A DNA stretch of 64,000 nt, taken from positions 496,001-560,000 of the forward strand of contig CAWAYH010000009.1 of NCBI GenBank assembly GCA_963786195.1, written 5' to 3'. Shown here piece by piece: positions 57,225 through 64,000 of this stretch. The translations under genes were made by a program, and so were the position numbers. The DNA is from CAWAYH01 sp963786195. Its GTDB lineage: Bacteria; Acidobacteriota; Vicinamibacteria; Vicinamibacterales; 2-12-FULL-66-21. Under the pieces are notes generated by a model. The model saw only the letters and a program-made list of their open reading frames with translations. It had not been told where the DNA came from and made no database searches. Numbering within the stretch: the stretch's first letter is position 1; every line of letters starts with the position of its first letter.

Positions 57225-57300
57225 TGTAGTGTCCGGCTTTAGCCTGGCTTTAGCCAGGCTTTAGCCGGACCGTGTAGTCCGCCTGAAGGCGGACGCTACA
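57225..57300. repeat. Composite palindrome, second copy with internal expansion
   Basis: Begins TGTAGTGTCCGGCTTTAGCC and ends GGCGGACGCTACA. The first palindrome has an internal GGCTTTAGCCAGGCTTTAGCC expansion compared with 38954-39007. It lies between the sigma factor and the LmeA-like gene, both on the minus strand. Confidence 0.8.
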
Positions 57301-57378
57301 TTGGCGGCCGTACCTGGCCGCGCCGGGAGCCAATGTCAGCGTAGTCCGGCATCAGAACCTTGAGACCACCCCGCGCGG

Positions 57379-58230
57379 TCACGCGCGAATAACCGGCGAC
57401 GAGCTGCGCAGAGTACTGCGCAGGAAAAAGTCGAACGGATCGGCACCGTCCGCATCCACCAGCTGCATGTCCGCGTCGCTCATCGTCAGCTTGCCGAAGC
57501 GGATGCTGCCGCCGTGGAAATACACGTAGTTTCGTGCCCTGGGTTCAGGAAGTGTCGCCGGGCGGCCGGGCGGCTTTGCGGGGCCGGACATTGTCATGAC
57601 CAGCCGGTCGTCGACGACGCGAACGTCCTTGACGTGACCTTCCGTCGCCGGCGGCGGCAGCACCGCGGCTGGCGCAAGCAGGATGTCGTCGCCGTCGACC
57701 TCGAGTCCCTTCTGGCCTGGCACCTTCATCAGGTTCTCGAGCTCGACGCCAAAGAGATCGAGCATGCCTTTGACTGGAATGCCGACCGCTTTCAGGGAAT
57801 CGGCGTGCAAACGGATCCGTCCGTCCTTCGTCGGGGAGACTCCCGCCTTCATCGAGAACGGAACGACGATCCCTTTGTGCAGTTTGCCTTTCACCGAAAT
57901 CCGGCCCTCCCCGATTGTGGCCTGGAGATCGCTGAGAGAAGATTTGCTCGGGAACACCCGCGCCATCAGCGCCGTCAGGCTAGCCGAGTCGATCGACATC
58001 TCGGCAGACGCAAGCCGCATGGTGTAAGAATCGGCATCGTCGAACACGGGAGGTGTTCCGGCTTTCTTCGCGATCAGCTCGCCATCGAGCGTGCGAACTC
58101 GAAGCACAATGCCTTCTGTGACGTGCAGCACCACGTTGCGCATGTCGATGCCGCAGCGAACTTGTGCGGGCGGATCGACGACTCCCATTCCTGTCAGCGC
58201 GACGGCAAGTAGAATCGCAAGCCTGCTCAT
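57379..58230 (-). CDS. LmeA-like (DUF2993-type) secreted protein
   Basis: 283 residues: short signal peptide (MSRLAILLAVALTGMGV), then a beta-rich repeat protein with strands such as MRLASAEMSIDSASLTALMA, ATIGEGRISVKGKLHKGIVV and DGRIRLHADSLKAVGIPVKG, and a C-terminal GGSIRFGKLTMSDADMQLVD segment. This looks like the DUF2993/LmeA group of lipid-binding or phospholipase-like envelope proteins, with moderate confidence. It is intact and on the opposite strand from the PadR-ADOP pair. Confidence 0.6.
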   Translation of the reverse strand: MSRLAILLAVALTGMGVVDPPAQVRCGIDMRNVVLHVTEGIVLRVRTLDGELIAKKAGTPPVFDDADSYTMRLASAEMSIDSASLTALMARVFPSKSSLSDLQATIGEGRISVKGKLHKGIVVPFSMKAGVSPTKDGRIRLHADSLKAVGIPVKGMLDLFGVELENLMKVPGQKGLEVDGDDILLAPAAVLPPPATEGHVKDVRVVDDRLVMTMSGPAKPPGRPATLPEPRARNYVYFHGGSIRFGKLTMSDADMQLVDADGADPFDFFLRSTLRSSSPVIRA

Positions 58231-58334
58231 GCCGATGCTTTCGCAAAGGCCGTGCCCGGCCGCAAAGGCCGCGCCCGGCTCGCGACGGTCGAGCCGGTTC
58301 GACCCTCACGTTTTTGTTTGACTTCCCCGGCGCA

Positions 58335-58378
58335 TTGTCGATAACTTAGGCATCGCGTTGTCGATTACTTAGGTATCG
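58335..58378. promoter_or_regulatory. Tandem 21-bp box ahead of the PadR gene
   Basis: Two direct copies, TTGTCGATAACTTAGGCATCG (58335-58355, shown here as pieces TTGTCGATAAC and TTAGGCATCG) and a second at 58358-58378, differ at two positions with 23-bp period. The second ends two bases before the PadR ATG, so it probably overlaps both promoter and operator. PadR proteins usually bind near their own start. Confidence 0.6.
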
Positions 58379-58380
58379 TC

Positions 58381-58722
58381 ATGAGCCGACCGTCCGATCT
58401 CATTCAAGGCACGCTGGATCTCCTGATTCTGAAAACCGTCGCGCTCGAACCCAAGCACGGCTGGGCCATCGCCAAGCGGATTCAGCAGATGAGCCGGGAC
58501 GTGCTGCAAATCACCCAGGGCTCGCTGTACCCCGCGCTCCACCGCCTCGAACAGCAGGGGTGGCTCGAAGGCACAGTCGGGCGTCACGTCCACAGGACAG
58601 GGAAGCCAAGTTCTACGCGCTGACCGCCGCCGGGCCGGAAGCAGCTCGCCCGCGAGCTCGAAAGCTGGGATCGTCTGTCCACGGCGATCGGGCTGGTCGT
58701 CCGCGAAGCCGGACAGGGGTGA
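58381..58722 (+). CDS. PadR family regulator
   Basis: About 113 residues after one shift at about 58600. MSRPSDLIQGTLDLLILKTV, then KHGWAIAKRIQQMSRDVLQI and QGSLYPALHRLEQQGWLEG form the PadR winged helix (with the GSLYPAL signature); ELESWDRLSTAIGLVVREA is the C-terminal dimer helix. The stop is five bases from the permease ATG, the standard PadR-ADOP arrangement in Acidobacteriota. It likely represses the operon in response to a small ligand. Confidence 0.85.
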
Positions 58723-58727
58723 CACGC

Positions 58728-61388
58728 ATGAATCGCCTGCTCGATCGCGCCATTCTTCGGCTGCGCGCGCTCTTTCGAGGCACACAACTCGATGCCTCGC
58801 TGCGCCACGAGATCCGCGTCCACCTCGAAGAGCAGATCGAGGAGAACATCGCCGCTGGAATGAGCCCGCGGCAGGCCCGCGCCGCGGCGATCCGCGCATT
58901 CGGCGGCGTGTCGCGGATCGAAGAGGAATGCCGGGATACCCGGCGCGTCTCGGTCCTGCAGAATCTCGCGCACGATCTGAGATACACGTGGCGATCGCTC
59001 GCGCGGCAACCGCTCCTGGTGCTCGCCGCCGACGTTGTCCATTGCCGTCGCGTCCGGCGCGAACACGACGATCTTCAGCCTCGCCAGGGAACTCCTGGTC
59101 TCCGACACCGAGCGCCTATCGGGCCGATCGGCTCGTGCACATCCGCATGGGCAACGGCAGTCACGTCTCGTACCGCGCAATGGCAGGACCTCGAGGCGAG
59201 CGGCGCGCTCGCGGGGCTGGCCGGGCATCAAGTCGAGGTGGACGTGAACTGGCGCGGCCCCGAAGAATCCGTCAGCCTTCTGCCGCTCATCGTCACGGCG
59301 AACTACTTCGATGTGACCGGTGTTCCTGTCGCGATGGGCCGCGTGTTTGACTCAGAGGAGGCCAGAGCGGAGCGTCACCCGAGGGTCGCCGTCATCAGCC
59401 ACGGATTCTGGCAGAAACGTCTCGGACGCGATCCGGCTCGTCGTCGGCAAAACGCTCGTCTTCAACGGGCAGGACTACACCGTGCTCGGCGTACTTGCCG
59501 GCCACGCTGCGCGCGATGCCGGGTTACGGCATGGCACCGGAAGTCTACCTGCCCCTGAGCCCTGACCTGCTGCGCGATCTGAACGAGCCAAACGCGGCCA
59601 CCGTGCAGCTCGTCGGCCGGCTGCACGACGGGCAGACGCTCGCGGAAGGACGCGCAGCGCTGGCGGCTGCGGGCAACAGCCTCGGGCCACTCTACGGCTT
59701 CAGCCGGTTTGGCAACATCACGCAGTTCGCGCAGGCAGGGACGCTCGGCCAGGCCGTCGACTTCGACGGCGTCGGCGCCTTTCTCGGCGTCCTTCTTGTC
59801 GCGGTCGGACTGGTGCTCGCCATCGCCTGCGCGAACGTCGCGGGCCTGCTGCTCTCGCGCGCTGCAGTCAGGCGCCACGAGATTGCGGTTCGTGTCGCGC
59901 TCGGCGCCACTCGGGGGCGGCTCGTCCAGCAGCTCATGACGGAAGGCCTCTGGCTGGCGATCCTCGGAACAGCAGGCGGCCTGCTCCTGATGCGACTGCT
60001 GATGGCGCTCATCGCGCGGATTCCACTTCCGCTGCCGCTGCCGATCGAGTTGCACCCGTCGTTCGATTCCAGGCTGCTCGGCTATTCATCGATCCTCGTG
60101 GTCGTGACCACACTGCTCGCCGGACTGACGCCGGCGCTCCAGGCCACGCGGCCTTCGCTCGTGCCGGCGCTGAAAAGCGAGGAACCGTATTTCACCCATC
60201 GGCGGCTGACGCTTCGCGGCGCCCTCGGTGATGGGTCAGATGGCTGTCGCGCTCGTGCTGCTGGTCGGCGCGCTGCTCTTCGTTCGTAATCTGAGCAGGG
60301 CGCAGAGCCTGGACCCCGGCTTCGACGCCACCCACACGCTCGTCGCGCAACTCGGCTTCGTCGAAGGACGCTACACGCGCGAGAGCGGCGCGAGCTTGCT
60401 CGAGTCCGCTGTCGAACGTCTCGCCGCGTTGCCGGGTGTCGAAGCGGCCAGCTTCGCGCGAGGCGTCCCGCTCACGATGCGGAGCGGATCGACCACGGGC
60501 GCGACCCTCGAGCTCGCCGAACGAAACGGACGATTCGAGGCGGAGTACGAGAACAACCTGGTCGGACCTCGATACTTCGAGACGATGGGCATTCGCGTCA
60601 CGAGGGGACGCGAATTCCAGGCGGGCGATCGGGTCGGTGCGCCGGCGGTGGCGATCGTCAACGAAGCGTTCGTCCGCAGGCACCTCGCCGGGGTCGATCC
60701 GGTTGGCCTGCACCTGCTCCTGCCCGGCTCGAAGACTGTCTACCCCGTGGAAATCGTCGGCGTCGTCAGCAACAGCAGGCATCGCACGCTCGGCGAGGAA
60801 CAGAAGGCCGCGATCTACGAGCCGTACCTGCAGCGCGGGGGCCGGACACGATTCGTGCACGTCCTGGTCCGCGCGCGCAGCGCTCCTGGAGACATCACAA
60901 CGTGACGTCCGGAACATGCTCGGCCAGCTCGACTCGTCGGCAGCGATCGACGTCAAGCCGATGCGATCGGCGCTGGCGTTCGCCTTTCTGCCGAGTCAGC
61001 TCGGTGCCGCACTGCTGGGAACCGTCGGCCTTCTCGGACTGACGCTGGCCATGGTCGGCATGTACGCGGTGATGGCCTACTCGGTGAGCCGGCGCACGTC
61101 AGAGATCGGCATCAGGATGGCGCTCGGCGCCAGCCGGGAGGCCGTTCTGCGACTCGTGCTCGGTGACGCTGCGATCGTGGCGGGAATCGGCTGGCGGCTG
61201 GCCTCGCCATCGCGGTGTTCGTGACGAAGCCGCTCGCGATGTTTCTGGTGACGGGCCTGCAGGTCAACGATCCGCTGACCTTCGTCGGGACCGCTGTGCT
61301 GTTGATCCTGGTCAGCCTTGCCGCGGCGTGGAGTCCGGCGCGACGCGCGATGCGCATCGATCCGGTGACGGCGCTGAGGCGCGAGTAA
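58728..61388 (+). CDS. ADOP-type permease with PadR partner
   Basis: About 885 residues with several one-base shifts. The N-terminus MNRLLDRAILRLRALFRGTQ and RHEIRVHLEEQIEENIAAGM is the ADOP permease prefix domain. Then FtsX-like helices (GVGAFLGVLLVAVGLVLAIA, AVRHHEIAVRVALGATRGRL type) appear twice, the second as LGTVGLLGLTLAMVGMYAVM with ISRRTSEIGIRMALGAS-like residues. It ends RRAMRIDPVTALRRE. Shifts are near 59030, 59090, 59180, 59440, 59500, 60230, 60895 and 61195. A second FtsX core within one chain is the family hallmark. Confidence 0.85.
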
Positions 61389-61400
61389 CGCGAGATGTCA

Positions 61401-61439
61401 CGAGGCCGGATGACGGTTTGGGGACGCCGTCCGGCCTCG
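61401..61439. terminator. Hairpin between convergent genes
   Basis: Nine-base arms CGAGGCCGG / CCGGCCTCG around a 21-base loop, between ADOP2 and the small secreted protein gene. There is no T-tract. It is a possible bidirectional terminator. Confidence 0.4.
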
Positions 61440-61458
61440 CGGTCCGATTCGCGAATCG

Positions 61459-61932
61459 TTACTTCGTGAAGACCTGAGTATCCATCCGCGGCTTGCCGTC
61501 CGCGGTCGTGCCCTTCGACACGATCGTGAGCGTCTTGCCATCGGCGGACAACGTACGCGTATTGGTCGCCGACACCTTCCCGCCCTTCTTGAAGGTGCTC
61601 TCGCCGTGCAGATCGTCGACCCGTTTCATCGAGATGGTGTCCGCGTTCGGATTGCCGGTCACCGGATGATCCTTGCCATCGTACGCGCCTGACATCTCCC
61701 AGTGCTGGGCGGGTCCATCACCCGGGACGAGGTCCACCACGATCTTCATTCCCTCGCCCGCGGGCGAATACGTGATGGTCATGCTCTTCGGTGCCGGTCC
61801 CGGGCTGAACTTCGACTTTGCGACGTCCAGCTTCCAGGTGCCCATCAACGCCTTGTTCGCCTGCGCGTTGACGTTGGACGCCATGCCGACGACAGTCAGC
61901 AGGGCGATGAGGAGGGGAATACGGATTTTCAT
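61459..61932 (-). CDS. Small secreted beta protein (lipocalin-like)
   Basis: 157 residues: signal peptide (MKIRIPLLIALLTVVGMASN) with NAQA cleavage, then GTWKLDVAKSKFSPGPAPKS, GMKIVVDLVPGDGPAQHWEM, TRTLSADGKTLTIVSKGTT. This pattern of GTWKLN(x)AKS...TxxxxA is common in small acidobacterial secreted proteins and may be a lipocalin-like barrel. Function is unknown. The ORF is intact. Confidence 0.7.
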   Translation of the reverse strand: MKIRIPLLIALLTVVGMASNVNAQANKALMGTWKLDVAKSKFSPGPAPKSMTITYSPAGEGMKIVVDLVPGDGPAQHWEMSGAYDGKDHPVTGNPNADTISMKRVDDLHGESTFKKGGKVSATNTRTLSADGKTLTIVSKGTTADGKPRMDTQVFTK

Positions 61933-61985
61933 TTGCAGCGCTCCTTTTTCGAGTTTTCTTGAATTAAGCAGCCGGCATGATGCTG

Positions 61986-63194
61986 CTAGCTCATCCGCTT
62001 GTCAATGACGAGCCGTTTGGGCAGGCACGCGACCGCGGCTGCGCCGATCGCGGCCAGCGCGACCAGCAGCAGGAACCCCGATGAGTAGCTGCCCGATTGA
62101 TCGCGCATGGACGCCACGAACATCGGCACGAGCGACTCGGCGACGCTGTCGGCCGTCAGCACGATGCCCATGACGCGCCCAAGAATCGCGACGCCGTACA
62201 ACTCCGCCGCCATCAGCGGGATGATCATGTAGTCGCCGCCGAGCCCAATCCCGAACAGGAACGCGCAGATCTTCAGCGTCGTGGTCGTCGGCGCGTAGAC
62301 CAGCATCGGAATCGACGCCGCCACGATCACGTAGATCAGCAGCATCACGTGCTTCTTGGCCCAGCGATCCGCAAGCCATCCCATCGTCAGACGCCCGACG
62401 ATGCTGCCGAGGAGGATGATCGACAGCGTGGTATCGATGTCGACCTGCGCCAGCTGGCGATCCAGCCGGAGATAGAGCGCCAGATTCTGGATCGTCCCGC
62501 CCACGGCGCCGATCGACGCCATGCTGCCAATCATCAGGAAGTAGAACGCAGGACGGCGGAGGATGTTCTGCAGCGACCCGGCTGGCACCGCGGCGGCAGC
62601 CGCAGCCGCCTTCGCCGGCTCCCGCACGAAGTACGCCGCCGGCAGCGCGACGACGATCATCAGGAGTCCGAGAATCCGCAGCGCCCCGCGCCAGCCGTAC
62701 GACTGCGTCAGCGTGTAGGCGACGAGCGGCACGAGCGCGCCGCCGACGCCGATGCCGAGATACGCAATCCCCATCGCCTTCCCACGGCCGCGCTCGAACC
62801 AGCGCGACAGCAGCACCTGATTCGGCAGCGGTCCGCCGAACACATAGCCGAGCGCGTTGAAGGCATAAAAGAAATAGAACGCGCCGAGGCTCGAGACGTA
62901 GGAGAGTCCCACGAGCGCGACGCCAGCCATGACGATCCCGCCGAGCATCAACTTCCGTGGACCGAACCGATCGACGAGGCGGCCCGCGAGGAAGCCGAAC
63001 GCCAGGGCAACGAAAATCTTGCTGTACGCGTTCCCCGATGTGACCTGCTGGCGGCTCCACCCGAGATCCTGGACGAAGTACGGATAGAACCGCGGGAGGC
63101 CGTAGAGCGCGAACCCGACGATCGCGAACAGCGCCAGAAACGCCGTCACGACCGCGAGGATCTGTTGAGGCCGCTGACCGTCCTGCTCGGTCAT
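61986..63194 (-). CDS. MFS transporter (OFA-like)
   Basis: About 402 residues with 12 helices. Motif A-like loop after helix 2: GRLVDRFGPRKLML; central loop rich in Ala; the second-half loop has GRLTMGWLADRWAKKHVM. Together these fit the oxalate:formate/monocarboxylate antiporter (OFA) branch. The ATG at 63194 overlaps the stop of the upstream oxidoreductase (ATGA), so the carrier may import or export that enzyme's substrate. Confidence 0.85.
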   Translation of the reverse strand: MTEQDGQRPQQILAVVTAFLALFAIVGFALYGLPRFYPYFVQDLGWSRQQVTSGNAYSKIFVALAFGFLAGRLVDRFGPRKLMLGGIVMAGVALVGLSYVSSLGAFYFFYAFNALGYVFGGPLPNQVLLSRWFERGRGKAMGIAYLGIGVGGALVPLVAYTLTQSYGWRGALRILGLLMIVVALPAAYFVREPAKAAAAAAAVPAGSLQNILRRPAFYFLMIGSMASIGAVGGTIQNLALYLRLDRQLAQVDIDTTLSIILLGSIVGRLTMGWLADRWAKKHVMLLIYVIVAASIPMLVYAPTTTTLKICAFLFGIGLGGDYMIIPLMAAELYGVAILGRVMGIVLTADSVAESLVPMFVASMRDQSGSYSSGFLLLVALAAIGAAAVACLPKRLVIDKRMS

Positions 63195-64000
63195 GTGCGC
63201 GCGGGCGCCTTCGCCTCTTTCAGCGCGGCGGCATGTGGATGGTTCGCGTAGTGCGGGTCCAGCGGGAAACAACCCGACACGAGGCCGAGCCGAGGCCCGG
63301 TCGTGCAGTCGCTGAACGTCCGGCAGAAGAGCTTGCGTGCGAGCGGGCGGCCCGAAAGCACGTCGGCGGCGATCTCGGGATACGCGAGGGCGATGCGCCC
63401 GAGACCGACGAAGTCGGTCATGCCGTGCCGCAGGTTGTACTGCGCCACGTTGGGCAGCCATTCCTGCAGGTACGAGTACGCCGACCCGACGAAGACGACG
63501 TCCGGAAACTCTGCCTTCAGCGTCGCCGTCGCCTGGATCTGCCGGGCGACGCCCACGAAGGGATCCTCGGGCGGCTCGTAGCCGTCGATCGGCGGGAAGA
63601 GCGCCGGCCTGACGATGTGCGGGCAGTAGTACGGACTGCCTGCGGTGACGCACACCCAGTTGACGCCCCGCCCCTGCAGCAACCGCAACAGCGCGCGGCT
63701 CTCATCCAGCGCGCGATCGACCGAGCAGTGGAGCACGCCGAAGCCGTGCGCGTAGCCGTCGGCCTCGGTCTCGGGTACGCCAGGACCGTCGGGCGTCTTC
63801 TTGAACGGCACGCTGTCGATGACGGACACCCGGACGCCGATGCCCAGCTTCGGCGCGTGTGCGCGGATGCCATCGACGACGTTGAACAGAAACCGCGTGC
63901 GGTTCTCGAGGCTGCCGCCGTACTTGCCCTCGCGCTCTCTCGCGCTCAACAGCTCGTGGCCGAAGTAACCGTGGCAATGCTTGATGTCGACGAACTGATA
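63191..64000 (-). CDS. Old Yellow Enzyme family flavin oxidoreductase, 5' truncated
   Basis: C-terminal 270 residues of a (beta/alpha)8 NADH:flavin oxidoreductase. The frame is open to the window edge. CHGYFGHELL then REGKYGGSLENRTRFLFNVV are the OYE His/Tyr-type loop and helix, and FVGLGRIALAYPEI is the phosphate-binding strand. Ahead of the end, KLFCRTFSDCTTGPRLGLVS and C residues could bind iron-sulfur in the 2,4-dienoyl-CoA reductase branch, but the spacing is not standard. It is coupled to the MFS gene. Confidence 0.82.
   Translation of the reverse strand, partial: YQFVDIKHCHGYFGHELLSAREREGKYGGSLENRTRFLFNVVDGIRAHAPKLGIGVRVSVIDSVPFKKTPDGPGVPETEADGYAHGFGVLHCSVDRALDESRALLRLLQGRGVNWVCVTAGSPYYCPHIVRPALFPPIDGYEPPEDPFVGVARQIQATATLKAEFPDVVFVGSAYSYLQEWLPNVAQYNLRHGMTDFVGLGRIALAYPEIAADVLSGRPLARKLFCRTFSDCTTGPRLGLVSGCFPLDPHYANHPHAAALKEAKAPART

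Noticed and set aside
1..64000. CRISPR arrays, tRNA or rRNA genes
   Set aside because: No regularly spaced identical repeats with unique spacers, and no cloverleaf or rRNA-like sequence noticed by eye. The tandem repeats found have only two or three units.

Overview
The window is GC-rich (mostly about 65-68%) bacterial DNA that looks like Acidobacteriota, probably Vicinamibacteria. The evidence is family content: a VWFA-related Acidobacterial-type protein, two ADOP-type FtsX/MacB permeases (one behind a PadR regulator), a TonB-dependent receptor with a carboxypeptidase-like N-terminus, a carboxypeptidase-regulatory-like secreted protein, a TMEM175-like channel, a tricorn-like S41 protease, and several families of intergenic palindromes. 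Taxonomy is inferred from these families only. No rRNA, tRNA or CRISPR array was seen. Many genes carry one or more one-base frame breaks whose pieces join into a normal family protein. These are annotated as single genes with the breaks described; consensus errors are the likeliest cause in most cases.

Layout. 0-12.5 kb: truncated M1 aminopeptidase, a 27-residue membrane peptide, a short asparaginase coupled to an aminotransferase, transhydrogenase genes pntAB-pntB, two polytopic membrane proteins, a VWFA-related secreted protein, a DUF3014 protein and a TMEM175-like channel. 12.5-22.5 kb (minus strand): nine genes with start/stop overlaps or gaps of 0-5 bases encode two B12-type radical SAM enzymes, two GNAT-like proteins, a GH3 acyl-adenylating enzyme, an alpha/beta-hydrolase-like protein, a SnoaL/NTF2-like protein, a fatty acid desaturase and a Rieske oxygenase. 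This resembles an undescribed lipid or acyl-amide biosynthetic operon. 23-29.7 kb: ADOP permease, MacA-like adaptor, response regulator and histidine kinase. 29.6-33 kb: a PEGA-domain protein divergent from a two-gene module of a LysM-like single-pass membrane protein and a divergent FtsZ/tubulin-like GTPase that keeps the signature loop and both T7-loop aspartates. 33-39.2 kb: a carboxypeptidase-regulatory-like protein, a lower-GC island with a secreted zincin and its partner, an ISAzo13-like insertion sequence inside a small ORF, and two copies of a 51-residue membrane protein.

39.2-52 kb is a pectin/hexuronate locus: UxaA-type dehydratase in two parts, an SDR, a FadR-type regulator with a candidate operator, pectate lyase, GH43, GH28 and a beta-helix protein, with a tricorn-like protease in the middle. 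52-64 kb holds a TonB-dependent receptor, cupredoxin, DUF4142 protein, ECF sigma factor, an LmeA-like secreted protein, a PadR-ADOP pair preceded by a 21-bp tandem box, a small secreted protein, an MFS carrier and a truncated Old Yellow Enzyme.

The two items most worth following are the radical SAM/GH3/Rieske/desaturase operon and the LysM-like plus FtsZ-like module. The window also holds at least five distinct repeat families, several of which have been read into the ends of neighbouring proteins.
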